Below are positions 9,268 to 18,731 of a stretch of 64,000 nt of DNA, one piece after another. The stretch lies in assembly GCF_000758665.1 (NCBI RefSeq), contig NZ_CP009285.1:7316001-7380000 (forward strand), written 5' to 3'. Numbering within the stretch: the stretch's first letter is position 1; the number at the start of each line of letters is the position of its first letter. The stretch comes from Paenibacillus borealis. GTDB lineage: Bacteria; Bacillota; Bacilli; Paenibacillales; Paenibacillaceae. The position numbers and the translations under genes were made by a program. The notes below the pieces were generated by a model. That model made no database searches and was not told the DNA's origin. It saw nothing but the letters and a program-made list of their open reading frames with translations.

Positions 9268-9420
9268 GCATTGCTTCAACCTTACTATCCCCGCTTTCCT
9301 TCTGGAATGACACTTAGTCTATTATATGCACCTTACATCGTTTTGGCAATGATGCGGCAAAGAAAACCTTTTTCATCCATTTCAAAATGTCCTCACAATA
9401 ATCGCGCCTACTATAATCAT

Positions 9421-9461
9421 TCAGCCGGTGAACGAATCGTCCTGATCCGTCCACCGGCTGC
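9421..9461 (-). other. Hairpin after glmM without T-tract
   Basis: The inverted repeat CAGCCGGTG ... CACCGGCTG, separated by about 20 nt, lies some 25 nt after the glmM stop. It lacks a following T-tract on either strand, so it looks more like an mRNA-stabilising or processing hairpin between glmM and the ribozyme than a terminator. Confidence 0.5.
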
Positions 9462-9483
9462 CCATTTCAAGCACTGTAAAGAA

Positions 9484-10824
9484 TTACACCAGCTCGCGCT
9501 GAACCACTTCAACAATCTGTCCTACAAAAAGATCAAGCTCGGCCTTATCCGGGCCTTCCGCCATTACACGGATCAGCGGCTCGGTTCCCGAAGGACGCAC
9601 CAGTACACGCCCGTTGTCGCCCAGCTTGCCTTCAACTTCTATGATTGCGGCTTCAATCGCCGGATTGTTCGGGTAATTGGTTTTGTCCTGCACACGCACA
9701 TTTACCAGCACCTGCGGATATTTGGTCATCATGGACTTCAGCGTGCTAAGCTTCTTGCCGGAGGTCTTCATCGTATTGACCAGTTGAATCGCTGTCAGAA
9801 TACCGTCACCTGTCGTATTGTAGTCCAGGAAGATTACATGACCGGATTGTTCTCCGCCCAGATTATAGCCGCCACGGCGCATTTCTTCCATGACATAACG
9901 GTCGCCGACTGCAGTCTTCGCTGTATTCAGCGATAATTTCTCTGTAGCTTTGTAGAATCCGATATTGCTCATAACAGTGGATACAATCGTACCGTCTTTC
10001 AGCTTACCCGCACGGTTCATGGCATCCCCGCAGATACAGAGGATAAAGTCGCCGTCAACCTCATCGCCGTTCTCATCGATAGCAATCAGGCGGTCAGCAT
10101 CCCCGTCAAAAGCAAGTCCCAAATCCGCCCCGTGCCGCAGTACTTCCGCACGCAGTGTCTCCGGATGTGTTGAACCGAATCCGTCATTAATATTAAGCCC
10201 GTCCGGCTCTGCACCGATGGAGATTACTTCTGCTCCCAGCTCTCTGAACAGCCGTGGTGCCAGCTCATAGGCCGCGCCGTGCGCGCAATCCAGTACTACC
10301 TTAATGCCCTTGAAGTTCTGGTCGATCGTCGTCTTCAGATATTCCAGATAGAGATATTTCGCATCATTATCTACCCGTAGCGTACCGAGACCCGACCCAA
10401 CCGGACGCGGCAGCTCATCCTGCTCGGCATCCATCAGCTCTTCAATCCGCAGCTCTGTTTCATCTGTCAATTTGAAGCCGTCTCCGCCAAAAAACTTAAT
10501 CCCGTTATCCTCAACCGGATTATGCGAAGCTGAAATCATGACGCCTGCATCCGCCTTGAGCAATCTTGTAATATAAGCAACAGCAGGTGTAGATACCACA
10601 CCCAGACGGATCACATCCGCGCCAATGGACAACAAGCCGGCAATCAGTGCCGATTCCAGGAGCGGACCGGAAATCCGTGTATCCATTCCAATTACGACTT
10701 TAGGCTTTTCCACATTTCCTGCCAGTACATATCCCCCGCAGCGTCCAATGCTGTAGGCCATTTCTGCTGTTAACTCACGGTTTGCGACTCCGCGTACGCC
10801 ATCTGTTCCGAAATACTTACCCAT
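9484..10824 (-). CDS. glmM: Phosphoglucosamine mutase
   Basis: 446 residues, the normal length. The enzyme interconverts glucosamine-6-phosphate and glucosamine-1-phosphate, the second step to UDP-GlcNAc. The start [15 protein letters not shown] is typical. The active-site serine loop is [16 protein letters not shown] (Ser about residue 100), the metal loop is DGDADRL, the sugar loop is GGEQSGH, and the C-terminal phosphate-binding loop is [18 protein letters not shown] precedes the ATG. It follows cdaR in the conserved order cdaA-cdaR-glmM; in B. subtilis the three proteins interact and GlmM restrains CdaA activity. Confidence 0.98.
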   Translation of the reverse strand: MGKYFGTDGVRGVANRELTAEMAYSIGRCGGYVLAGNVEKPKVVIGMDTRISGPLLESALIAGLLSIGADVIRLGVVSTPAVAYITRLLKADAGVMISASHNPVEDNGIKFFGGDGFKLTDETELRIEELMDAEQDELPRPVGSGLGTLRVDNDAKYLYLEYLKTTIDQNFKGIKVVLDCAHGAAYELAPRLFRELGAEVISIGAEPDGLNINDGFGSTHPETLRAEVLRHGADLGLAFDGDADRLIAIDENGDEVDGDFILCICGDAMNRAGKLKDGTIVSTVMSNIGFYKATEKLSLNTAKTAVGDRYVMEEMRRGGYNLGGEQSGHVIFLDYNTTGDGILTAIQLVNTMKTSGKKLSTLKSMMTKYPQVLVNVRVQDKTNYPNNPAIEAAIIEVEGKLGDNGRVLVRPSGTEPLIRVMAEGPDKAELDLFVGQIVEVVQRELV

Positions 10825-10935
10825 CTTTTTTCTCCTTTTAATACGCTGCTTCAGCTTAATAAATTATAGTATGATTGATTCTTTATTCCGTGTATGTGAG
10901 ATGCCTAATAAATAGACGTGTTCCTGATCGAAAAG

Positions 10936-12384
10936 TTACGTTCCACCCGTACTGCCGGCGTTATTCCCGCCTGCTGCCGGTGTAGGGGCGTTCTCAGCAG
11001 GAATGTGTGTCGGAGTCGGGGTGGGCTCTATTGACTCGCCAGCATGGGTAGGAGAAGGCTCTAAGGGCGTCTCCTCACCGGAAGCAGGCTCAGCACTGGG
11101 CTCCGTAGTAGGAACAGCGGTGCTGTTATCAGCTTCCGCTGAAGGTTCCGGTGTAACTGGAGCCAGCAGTTCCACCTTTACAGTAAGCTGCGGACTGTCA
11201 TTCTGCAGCGTTATGAACCGGGGAAGTGAAACCTGCAGCGGAATATCATGAATTCCAGCCGTAAGTCCGCCCACATCAGCAACCACGCTGATATTATCCT
11301 GATCCAGCTGATCCAGCAGGGTTGGAGCTCCCGATACCGTCAGATCCATGGAAGTGCTCACAGGATCTATTATAAGAGCTGTCAGCCCGCTGCCTATACC
11401 TTCCAGCTTAATAGGCACAGCGGAGATCGTCCTCTGGGCGATCTCCGCTGTCGAGACCGATACATTCATGGCCGCAGGTTCGATCTTCCCGGCCCCCTCC
11501 GGCGGCTTCAGCTCCAGCTTCAGCTGTTCTGTACCGGCAGCAGTTATGGAGCTTAGATTAAGCACCGCCTCATAGGAGGATAGGTTCTGCAACGTCTCCG
11601 TACTACCATATACGGTCACCATATCCTGTTCAGGCGTAACCCTGGACAGGACCAGTGAACCGGGCAGACTGCCGGTAAAGCTGATATCCAGCGGCAGTGT
11701 TTTGGACGGAAGCGTAATAGGCAGCTCTACACCCACTGTTGAAGGTTCAATCACAGCATCCTTCAGCTCGTTCCCTTCACTGTCATAGGCATAGAGCTTC
11801 AGCTTCTTCTCACTGAAAGGTTCATTCTCGCCATCCAGCTCAATATTCCCCTGCACCTTAGCAACTCGTCCAAGATCACTGGCCGGAAGGGTTACCTCTG
11901 CGGATACCGGATCAACCACCGGAGTCCCCACTTTATAGCCTGCTGCCGGCTCTCCCGTGATATTCACGGTAACCGGAAAAGACTTGGTCGTCCGCAGCTC
12001 AATATGCACATTCACCTGATTCGGCACCATATCATCCAAGGTTACACCGCTCGGCGTCGAATACATTAAGGGAAGCGTGTTATCGCCGGGTTTCACATCA
12101 CTAAGATCCAGCCATACCCGGTAGGCATCGGAGAACTTGTAGGTAAGATCGGACTTCTTGCCCCTTACCTCCATCCTGACGCTATCAACATCCTTCGTCA
12201 GCACATAGGTGTCACTATCGAAGCCTTCAATCTCCACTTTGACATTCTCGATCGTCTTCGATTCGGTATTAACCGTAGTCTGATTCGCCGGTGCAGTATC
12301 TACATGCACAATGGTCCAGAGAATAATACTGAGGGCAAGCGCAAGAATTTTGTTGAAGTTATTATTCTTCATCCATTTATCCAT
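10936..12384 (-). CDS. cdaR: YbbR-domain protein, CdaA regulator
   Basis: 482 residues: a short cytoplasmic N-terminus, one membrane anchor (about residues 10-28, NKILALALSIILWTIV), then an extracellular array of about four YbbR repeats (roughly residues 45-410). The C-terminus is a ~65-residue tail very rich in Pro, Thr, Ser and Glu. In B. subtilis CdaR binds and modulates the di-adenylate cyclase CdaA. The start codon overlaps the cdaA stop by 8 nt, implying translational coupling. The low-complexity tail is probably a wall-spanning linker; it is less constrained and may vary between strains. Confidence 0.93.
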   Translation of the reverse strand: MDKWMKNNNFNKILALALSIILWTIVHVDTAPANQTTVNTESKTIENVKVEIEGFDSDTYVLTKDVDSVRMEVRGKKSDLTYKFSDAYRVWLDLSDVKPGDNTLPLMYSTPSGVTLDDMVPNQVNVHIELRTTKSFPVTVNITGEPAAGYKVGTPVVDPVSAEVTLPASDLGRVAKVQGNIELDGENEPFSEKKLKLYAYDSEGNELKDAVIEPSTVGVELPITLPSKTLPLDISFTGSLPGSLVLSRVTPEQDMVTVYGSTETLQNLSSYEAVLNLSSITAAGTEQLKLELKPPEGAGKIEPAAMNVSVSTAEIAQRTISAVPIKLEGIGSGLTALIIDPVSTSMDLTVSGAPTLLDQLDQDNISVVADVGGLTAGIHDIPLQVSLPRFITLQNDSPQLTVKVELLAPVTPEPSAEADNSTAVPTTEPSAEPASGEETPLEPSPTHAGESIEPTPTPTHIPAENAPTPAAGGNNAGSTGGT

Positions 12385-13207
12385 TGTTCTTAGTCCCCCT
12401 CCATTTCCAGAAAGCGGAACTTTTATCCTTCAGGAGTGAGCTTGCACTCAGTTCTTGATGCAGCTTTGAGATCAGCGACTCTTCCTTGATATCCCGGACA
12501 ATTTGTCCGTTAATGGCCAGAGAGATCTGTCCGGTCTCCTCGGAGACGACTACAGATACGGAGTCTGCCACTTCACTGATGCCGATTGCGGCGCGGTGCC
12601 TTGTGCCAAGCTCTTTGCTGATGAAGGGATTCTCTGACAACGGCAGGTAACAGGCAGCCGCAGCAATCTGGCTCCCCTGCATAATCAGCGCCCCGTCGTG
12701 CAGCGGTGTATTCGGTATAAAGATATTAATCAGCAGCTCAGAGCTGACCTCAGAGCGCATCGCTATACCGGATTCGGTATATTCGTTGAGTCCCGTAGAC
12801 CGTTCGAAGACGATTAACGCCCCGATTTTGCGCACGGCTAAATAATTCACCGCTTTAATAACTTCACCGATTAATTTACTGATCTCTTCATCATTCTCCG
12901 CAGTCCGCCCGAAGAATTTCCCCCGGCCAAGCTGTTCCAGCCCCCTGCGCAGTTCCGGCTGAAAAATAATAAAGATCGCAAATACCCCAAACGTAAACAT
13001 TTGGTTCATCAGCCATTTGAGCGTGTATAAATCCAGCAGGGTACTGCCCCCCCAGATTACGACCAGGACCAGAATCCCCTTCAGCAGCTGAACGGCCCGC
13101 GTACCGCGCACCATATTCAGTACCTTGTAGATGATGTAGCTGACAATCAGAATATCGATTATATCTTTAATGGACTCTTTCCATGTAAGGTCGGTAAAAT
13201 AGCTCAT
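12377..13207 (-). CDS. cdaA: Diadenylate cyclase
   Basis: 276 residues: three N-terminal membrane helices (about residues 10-85), then a DAC domain. The nucleotide-binding and catalytic motifs DGALIMQG and GTRHRAAIG are intact. The enzyme condenses two ATP into c-di-AMP, the second messenger controlling K+ uptake and osmotic balance. It is the first gene of cdaA-cdaR-glmM-glmS. A hairpin terminator separates it from rsiW, so it probably has its own promoter in the ~140 nt upstream, which I could not define. The KimA-like importer in this window belongs to the set of known c-di-AMP targets. Confidence 0.97.
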   Translation of the reverse strand: MSYFTDLTWKESIKDIIDILIVSYIIYKVLNMVRGTRAVQLLKGILVLVVIWGGSTLLDLYTLKWLMNQMFTFGVFAIFIIFQPELRRGLEQLGRGKFFGRTAENDEEISKLIGEVIKAVNYLAVRKIGALIVFERSTGLNEYTESGIAMRSEVSSELLINIFIPNTPLHDGALIMQGSQIAAAACYLPLSENPFISKELGTRHRAAIGISEVADSVSVVVSEETGQISLAINGQIVRDIKEESLISKLHQELSASSLLKDKSSAFWKWRGTKNNG

Positions 13208-13350
13208 TGCCGAAAACCCCCGTCATTTCAAAATTAGCTGGGTTTATGTAAATTGTCTGTTAGCACTTTATCATATCTAGGTTATAACGTTCAGCCTCCG
13301 GTTGCAAGTTTAGGGCTGAAGCAAATTGCAAAACTGGTGTTTTCAGGCAA

Positions 13351-13385
13351 CAAAAAAGCGCCATCTTTCCGGAAAAAGAGGCGCA
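13351..13385 (-). terminator. rsiW terminator
   Basis: GCGCC and GGCGC arms enclosing an inner palindrome (TTTCCGGAAA) are followed on the minus strand by six T residues, about 35 nt after the rsiW stop. Confidence 0.8.
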
Positions 13386-13418
13386 AATGAGTTTTCTGCT
13401 ATAAGCGACCAACAATTG

Positions 13419-14033
13419 CTATCGGTAGGCAACTTCAGAGAACATGTTCGTCACTTTATACCAGAGCCAACTTACCGCTTGGTCTATGCTTTTGACTTGC
13501 CCGGAAATATGGGCGGTTGAAGCCTGGTACAGCGAGCCGTCGATCACCGTTACATTGCCGTTGACTTCCCCGTATACTTGAGTTTTACCGTTCTCCACCG
13601 TCAGATCCCCGGAAATGATTTTGCCGGAGGGTACGATAACCGTATCCCCTTTGATAACAACCTGATCAAGGTCAGTTCCTCTGACTACAAGCTGTCTATC
13701 CTGATTCCAAAAAGTTACAGAACTCATCAGCATCACGAAGATAAACACAGAGGCTGCAGTAAGCGCCGGATGTCGTTTGATCCAGGTGATAAAAGCTCTT
13801 TCCTTCTTGGGTTTCGGTAATGAATTCATAATCCGGCCTACAAGATCCTCCGAGGCAACAGGGGTCTGGTGCATCAGGGAAAACATCAGCATATCGGTCT
13901 GTTCCAGTTCCTTGAACTTCGCACGGCAACCCGTACAGGATAGAAGATGCTCCTTCAATTCCCTCTGCTGCAGTTCGGGCAAGTCGTCATCCAGGTAGTC
14001 GTGCATCATAGAGACGGCCAGTTTGCATTCCAT
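13419..14033 (-). CDS. rsiW: Anti-sigma-W factor
   Basis: 204 residues from the ATG of MECKLAVSMMHDYLDD; an ATG six codons upstream has no ribosome binding site. The N-terminal ZAS domain contains HLLSCTGC (H-x3-C-x2-C, zinc-binding). One membrane helix lies around residues 88-108, and the exported C-terminus contains beta-rich, bactofilin-like repeats (GDLTVENGKTQVYGEVNGN), as in B. subtilis RsiW. The protein holds sigma-W at the membrane until regulated proteolysis (PrsW, RasP) releases it. It lies downstream of sigW in the usual pair, about 120 nt away. Confidence 0.92.
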   Translation of the reverse strand: MECKLAVSMMHDYLDDDLPELQQRELKEHLLSCTGCRAKFKELEQTDMLMFSLMHQTPVASEDLVGRIMNSLPKPKKERAFITWIKRHPALTAASVFIFVMLMSSVTFWNQDRQLVVRGTDLDQVVIKGDTVIVPSGKIISGDLTVENGKTQVYGEVNGNVTVIDGSLYQASTAHISGQVKSIDQAVSWLWYKVTNMFSEVAYR

Positions 14034-14156
14034 AGGAGCCAATCCTTTCATGAGTGCTTATTTAATTATTTCAAGACATAGGAGCAGGACGCATAAGACT
14101 TGCTTAACTTACATACGTCACTGCCATGCAGGAGTTTCATAAAAAATAATCTATTT

Positions 14157-14723
14157 TTACAATTTAGGGCCTAATTTCTTACGTAAAAACTCACGTCCGC
14201 GATGCACACGGGTCTTGATCGTCGTTACGGGCATATCCAGCACATCACTGATCTCCTGAAGCGATAAATCCTGCAGATAGCGCAGTATCATCACCGACCT
14301 GTATTTCACGGGCAGGCTGTCGATGGCTTCATAGATGAGGCTCTGTGTCTCCGAGAGCAGCAGCTCCGTCTCCGGTGTCACATTGTCGCTCGGAATCATC
14401 GAATACCCGTCAATTCCCTCTTGATCATTCATCTCGGCATCCAGTGAATACGTCGGGCGCCGCTTGCGCAGACGGTCAATGCACAGGTTCGTGCCAATAC
14501 GGTAGATCCACGTTGAGAACTTCTGTTTATCATCATAACGGTCCAAATTCCGGTACACGCGCAAAAAAGTTTCCTGAACAACATCCTCCGCCTCATGGCG
14601 GTTATTCAGCATACGATAAGCCAAATGATATATTTTGTCTTTATATAGTTCTACAAGCTCGGCAAATGCCCTTTGGTCGCCCTTCAAGGCGAGCTTTGTC
14701 AATCTGCCTTCCAGATTCTCCAC
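14157..14723 (-). CDS. sigW: ECF RNA polymerase sigma factor, SigW type
   Basis: 188 residues with sigma-70 region 2 (KDKIYHLAYRMLNNRHEAEDVVQETFLRVYRNLD, shown here only as a family match around residues 28-62) and region 4 (LPVKYRSVMILRYLQDLSLQEISDVL..TTIKTRVHRGRE). The GTG start has GGGGGAG seven nucleotides before it. Pairing with rsiW and position upstream of cdaA-cdaR-glmM-glmS identify it as SigW, which directs the response to cell-envelope stress and membrane-active antimicrobials. I looked for an autoregulatory TGAAAC-N16-CGTA promoter upstream and did not find a convincing one. Confidence 0.94.
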   Translation of the reverse strand: MENLEGRLTKLALKGDQRAFAELVELYKDKIYHLAYRMLNNRHEAEDVVQETFLRVYRNLDRYDDKQKFSTWIYRIGTNLCIDRLRKRRPTYSLDAEMNDQEGIDGYSMIPSDNVTPETELLLSETQSLIYEAIDSLPVKYRSVMILRYLQDLSLQEISDVLDMPVTTIKTRVHRGREFLRKKLGPKL

Positions 14724-14932
14724 CTGTTAACTCCCCCAGACTTGCCGCCCTTGGTCTATCAGCTCTTGATCATCCACGGTACAAGCATTTAAATCGTAAT
14801 TCAAGTTCTTGCAAAAATCAAGGTTTGTATTGTTACCTTCTATATATATTGGGCTTTTTTGCTATTGGAAAAGAGGGCTGGGCGGCTGATTAGTCGCGGA
14901 CTGCGCGAAACATTTGGACTTCCGGCCGCTGT

Positions 14933-14985
14933 TATTGGCAGATTTCCTGATTGGAACCGCAGTCTTCGGTCGAAATCTGCCAATA
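14933..14985. repeat. Long intergenic inverted repeat
   Basis: A perfect 14-bp inverted repeat (TATTGGCAGATTTC / GAAATCTGCCAATA) with a 25-nt loop sits in the ~640-nt gap between sigW and ppc, inside DNA with several GC-rich partial palindromes (about 14880-15060). No gene is evident. It looks like a dispersed intergenic element, but its copy number cannot be known from one window. Confidence 0.6.
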
Positions 14986-15144
14986 AAGGCGAACGCTGCC
15001 GCTCCTCCAGTTCCAAATTTCCGCTCCGCCGTCTCCATCAGCCAGGCTGAACCTCTTTTTGTTGCCCAAAGTATATCTCAGGCAACAATGGGGTGGGGCA
15101 TGGGTTCGGCTGGATCTATGACCCCCGGCCTCACTCAGAAAGAC

Positions 15145-15187
15145 AAAAACCCCGCCCATCCTCTGGGTAAGAGGCGGACGGGGTTTC
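15145..15187 (-). terminator. Probable ppc terminator
   Basis: AAACCCCG ... CGGGGTTT stem with internal pairing, followed on the minus strand by TTTTTG. It is about 180 nt downstream of the ppc stop, beyond the GATC-rich repeats. Confidence 0.75.
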
Positions 15188-15224
15188 CTGAAGCGGCTGG
15201 GCCAGCTTCGCATCAAAACCTTTT

Positions 15225-15349
15225 AAAGCGGCTTCGCCGACTTTGAAGATCAATAGCAAGATCATCGAAAGAGCAAGATCGAAAGATCGATCAAGATCAA
15301 AAGATCAAACCCTTTAGAGCAAAGCGGCTTCGCCGACTTTGAAGATCAA
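15225..15349. repeat. 29-bp direct repeats flanking a GATC-rich tract
   Basis: Two identical 29-bp copies (15225-15253 and 15321-15349, beginning AAAGCGGCTTCGCCGACTTT) are spaced 96 bp apart. From the end of copy 1 to just past copy 2 there are nine GATC tetramers in about 110 bp, mostly as AAGATC. The tract lies between the ppc stop and its terminator and would be transcribed as ppc 3' UTR. Confidence 0.8.
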
Positions 15350-15367
15350 GATCGGAGAGCAAGGGCA

Positions 15368-18160
15368 TCAGCCGGTATTCCGGAGACCGGCGGCTATACC
15401 GTTGATCGTAAGCAGCACCTCACGCAGCAGCTCGGCGTCATCGCCCTCGGCATCACGCAGGGCACGAAGCTCAGCAAGGAGCTGAACCTGCAGGTAGCTG
15501 AGCGGGTCAACATACGGGTTGCGCAGGCGGATCGACTCCTGAATAACTGGAACATTATCCAGAATGTCCTGCTGGCCAGTGATCTTCAGGATCAGCTCGG
15601 AGGTCAGCTTGAACTCGGCTTCAATCTGGCCGAAGATCCGCACACGTGCCTCCTCATTTTTGCCCATACTGGCGTATTCCTTGGCGATTACAAGATCCGC
15701 CTTGGCAATAGCCATCTGCAGGGTATCGATCAAAGTAGTGAAGAAAGAGAAGTTGGCATACATATGCTGCATGATCTTCAGATTTTCTTCTTTATCCTCA
15801 TAGAAGCTCTGCAGTCCTGTTCCGGCCGCATACCATGCAGGCAGCAAATAACGGCTCTGCGTCCAGGCGAATACCCAAGGGATGGCACGCAGATCCTCGA
15901 AGCGTTCACTGTTCTTGCGCTTCGAAGGACGTGAACCGATATTCAGTTCCCCTACCTCCGGCAGCGGGGTTGATTCTTTGAAGTACGTCAGGAAATCCGG
16001 ATCACGGAAGATCAGATCCTGATATTTGTTCAGGGAGACTTCAGAGATGCGGGCAATAATCTCATCCCACTTGGCTTCATACAGATCCGCCTGTGGCGAT
16101 CTGGCGTGAATCGCTGCCGTAACCAAAGCGGATGTCGCCTGCTCCAGACTGCGGTAAGCAATCCCCTTCATCGAATACCGGGAAGAGATCACCTCACCCT
16201 GCTCGGTAATCTTGATGCCGCCGCCAATAGTGGAAGCCGGCTGGGCCAGAATACTCCGGTTCAGCGGCATACCGCCGCGTCCGAGTGCTCCGCCGCGTCC
16301 GTGGAAGAACTTCAGCCTAATGCCGAATTCATCGGCAGTCGCTGTAATCTGCTTCAGGGCAACACGCAGCTCCCAGTTCGCAGTAACCACACCGCCGTCT
16401 TTATTGCTGTCCGAATAACCCAGCATGATCTCCTGCAGATCATTCATTGCTCTAACCCCGTCACGGTAGATCGGCATGCTGAGCAGTGTACGCATAATCT
16501 GCGGCGCATCGTGAAGGTCGTCGATCGTTTCAAACAGCGGCACCGCCTGCAAAGTACAAACAACTGTACCGTCGTTATCTTTGCGGAACAAGCCTACTTC
16601 TTTGGAGAAAACCATCACCTCAAGAATATCACTTGCCGCTTCCGCCATACTGATCAGATAGCTGGTGATACACTGCTTGCCGTACTCCTCTTGTGCCTGG
16701 AAGATCGTCCGGTATACCGCAAGGCATTCCTCCGTACCTTCACTATAAGACTGGTATGGGGATGTCAGCGGGCGCGGATCATTCAGCAGCTTCTCGAGCA
16801 GCTCAATCTTCTCTTTCTCCTCAAGCTTGGAGTAGTCCGGCGTAACATTCATCTTGGCCAGAATCTCCGTCATTGCATTCTCATGCTCCTGGCTGTGCTG
16901 GCGGACGTCCAGTGTGGACGTATGGAAGCCGAACAGCTCCACTTGGCGGATCAGCTTCTTAATGTAGGTGTCTGCTACATAGTCGGCATAGTGATGCCGC
17001 AAGCTGCGGTCAATCACATTCAAATCATCTATAAATTGCTCTGGTGAAGCGTAGCGCACAGGCGTGCCTTTTTTCTCATCGTCCAGAACATTCTGTGTCT
17101 TAGAGATCATATAGCTGAGCTTAATCCGGTAAGGTTCATTATCATTGCGCCAGGCATCGACCCGGTTAAGATTGATAATGTTACGGTCCTGCTCAATGGA
17201 CTCCAGCAGCTCCGGCGTCACATTGACGATGCTTGTACTAAAGCTCAGGTATTGCATCAATTCGCGCATAATCCGCTGATATTCACGAATAGCCAGCTTG
17301 CGCTGCAGACGCAGCGTCTGCAAAGTTACGGCCGCAGTCACCGAAGGGTTACCGTCACGGTCTCCGCCAATCCAAGAACCGAAACGCAGATAGGTTGGCA
17401 CATGCCAGTTCTGGCCCGGGTAATATTTGCTTAGACATCGCTCAAGTTCTTGGTATACATCCGGCAGCACTTCAAAAATCGTCTCATGGAAATAGTACAT
17501 ACCATTGCGCACTTCATCAAGCACAGTAGGTTTGCGGTCACGTAACTCATCCGTCTGCCACAGGGTAATTACTTCATTCAGCAGCTTCTCACGGAGCTGT
17601 TCACGTTCGCGGAAAGTCAGAGTCGGATTATCCAGCCCCATGACATCGTCGGAGATCCGTTTGTGAATATCGAGGATCGCACGGCGCATGGCTTCCGTAG
17701 GATGGGCGGTCATAACTAGTTCCAGAGACAGGCCGTTCATGATCTCATGAACATCCTCGTGAGAGAAATCCCGCTCGCGGAGCTCCTGAATCGCACTTTC
17801 GATCGATCCCGGCTGTACCGTCTCCCCGGCAGAACGTTCATAATCGCGCTTACGGCGAATGCGGTGATTCTGCTCGGCTATATTCACCAGTTGAAAATAA
17901 ATGGCGAAGGCCCGTATCACCTGATGGCGGTTCTCCGGATCCAGTGAACTAATCAGCTCTTTAAATTCATTGTGCAGTTCAGGCAAAAACAATGAGCGCA
18001 GCGATTTACTGGTTTCACGGATCTTCTCCACGATATCCAGCAGTTCGTTGCCGCCTTGGTGTACCAAGACTTCGCCCAGAATATTCCCCAGGAACCGTAC
18101 GTCCCGCCGCAGCAGATTGTTGGAGTTGCTTTTGCTAACGGTAGTCGTAAGTTCGGTCAT
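15368..18160 (-). CDS. ppc: Phosphoenolpyruvate carboxylase
   Basis: 930 residues, full length. It carboxylates PEP to oxaloacetate, refilling the TCA cycle. Catalytic motifs are present: VMTAHPTEAMRR (His near residue 153), GGDRDGNPSVT, FHGRGGALGRGG and the C-terminal LRNTG that reaches the active site. Most Bacillus species use pyruvate carboxylase instead, while ppc is common in Paenibacillaceae. It is monocistronic, flanked by its own terminator and by the terminator of the phage-tail cluster. Confidence 0.98.
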   Translation of the reverse strand: MTELTTTVSKSNSNNLLRRDVRFLGNILGEVLVHQGGNELLDIVEKIRETSKSLRSLFLPELHNEFKELISSLDPENRHQVIRAFAIYFQLVNIAEQNHRIRRKRDYERSAGETVQPGSIESAIQELRERDFSHEDVHEIMNGLSLELVMTAHPTEAMRRAILDIHKRISDDVMGLDNPTLTFREREQLREKLLNEVITLWQTDELRDRKPTVLDEVRNGMYYFHETIFEVLPDVYQELERCLSKYYPGQNWHVPTYLRFGSWIGGDRDGNPSVTAAVTLQTLRLQRKLAIREYQRIMRELMQYLSFSTSIVNVTPELLESIEQDRNIINLNRVDAWRNDNEPYRIKLSYMISKTQNVLDDEKKGTPVRYASPEQFIDDLNVIDRSLRHHYADYVADTYIKKLIRQVELFGFHTSTLDVRQHSQEHENAMTEILAKMNVTPDYSKLEEKEKIELLEKLLNDPRPLTSPYQSYSEGTEECLAVYRTIFQAQEEYGKQCITSYLISMAEAASDILEVMVFSKEVGLFRKDNDGTVVCTLQAVPLFETIDDLHDAPQIMRTLLSMPIYRDGVRAMNDLQEIMLGYSDSNKDGGVVTANWELRVALKQITATADEFGIRLKFFHGRGGALGRGGMPLNRSILAQPASTIGGGIKITEQGEVISSRYSMKGIAYRSLEQATSALVTAAIHARSPQADLYEAKWDEIIARISEVSLNKYQDLIFRDPDFLTYFKESTPLPEVGELNIGSRPSKRKNSERFEDLRAIPWVFAWTQSRYLLPAWYAAGTGLQSFYEDKEENLKIMQHMYANFSFFTTLIDTLQMAIAKADLVIAKEYASMGKNEEARVRIFGQIEAEFKLTSELILKITGQQDILDNVPVIQESIRLRNPYVDPLSYLQVQLLAELRALRDAEGDDAELLREVLLTINGIAAGLRNTG

Positions 18161-18291
18161 GCTGCTCCCCCCATCCTCTTCCGGATCAATGCTCTTAACA
18201 TTGTCTATTTGAAAGCTTTCCTCATATCATACAATAAAACCGCCCGGAAATCTTCAACTTTATTGCGCGGTAAAGCGATACAGCAATTAAG

Positions 18292-18319
18292 ATTATACAC
18301 CAATCGGGCTATTTATAAA
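18292..18319 (-). promoter_or_regulatory. Candidate ppc promoter
   Basis: On the minus strand a perfect TATAAT is preceded by a poor TTTATA -35 at 16 nt. It is about 130 nt upstream of the ppc start. The -10 element is convincing, the -35 is not. Confidence 0.3.
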
Positions 18320-18402
18320 GTCCGAATTATTTTTGTATCTCTTCCTATTTTATATTGTCTGTTTTATGTAGTAGATATGTAATATTATATGACGCAAAAC
18401 AC

Positions 18403-18430
18403 AAAAAAAGCCGGCTCCGCAGAGCCAGCT
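18403..18430 (-). terminator. Terminator of tail cluster 1
   Basis: 8-bp stem GCTGGCTC / GAGCCGGC with a TGCG loop, followed on the minus strand by seven T residues, 40 nt after the holin stop. It marks the end of the phage-tail operon. Confidence 0.9.
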
Positions 18431-18467
18431 GTCTATTAGAAGTCACGTTTTATTTCATGATGTTTCT

Positions 18468-18731
18468 TCATCGGTTGTTGAAAGCCAATTCAAATAATCC
18501 TGTAGCAGACAATCCGGCAAGTCCACCTGCCCAGAGACGTAGGGTAATATCGAGGTCAGTAAAAGGATACGCTGCAGCTCCAACCAGCAGTCCAATTCCT
18601 AGTCCTACAAACGGGATAACGTTGCGCGAAAGACGGGTGTTATTTTTGATAAGCTGCACCAACGCCAAAATTACTACGGCCAGAATTGAGGCAAAGGCTA
18701 ACACATTATCAAACAGTTCACTGTTAATCAT
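18468..18731 (-). CDS. Putative holin of tail cluster 1
   Basis: 87 residues with two or three hydrophobic segments (about 8-25, 37-56, 63-83) separated by short charged turns. Size, topology and position overlapping the 3' end of the endolysin gene (stop and start share 4 nt) point to a holin that would let the endolysin reach the wall. I do not recognise the exact family. It is the last gene before the cluster terminator and has no counterpart in tail cluster 2. Confidence 0.68.
   Translation of the reverse strand: MINSELFDNVLAFASILAVVILALVQLIKNNTRLSRNVIPFVGLGIGLLVGAAAYPFTDLDITLRLWAGGLAGLSATGLFELAFNNR

Noticed and set aside
13208..13350. Promoter of cdaA
   Set aside because: No convincing -35/-10 pair was found in the gap after the rsiW terminator, so none is annotated.
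15225..15349. CRISPR-like array
   Set aside because: Only two 29-bp repeats around one 67-bp low-complexity spacer, and no cas gene in the window.
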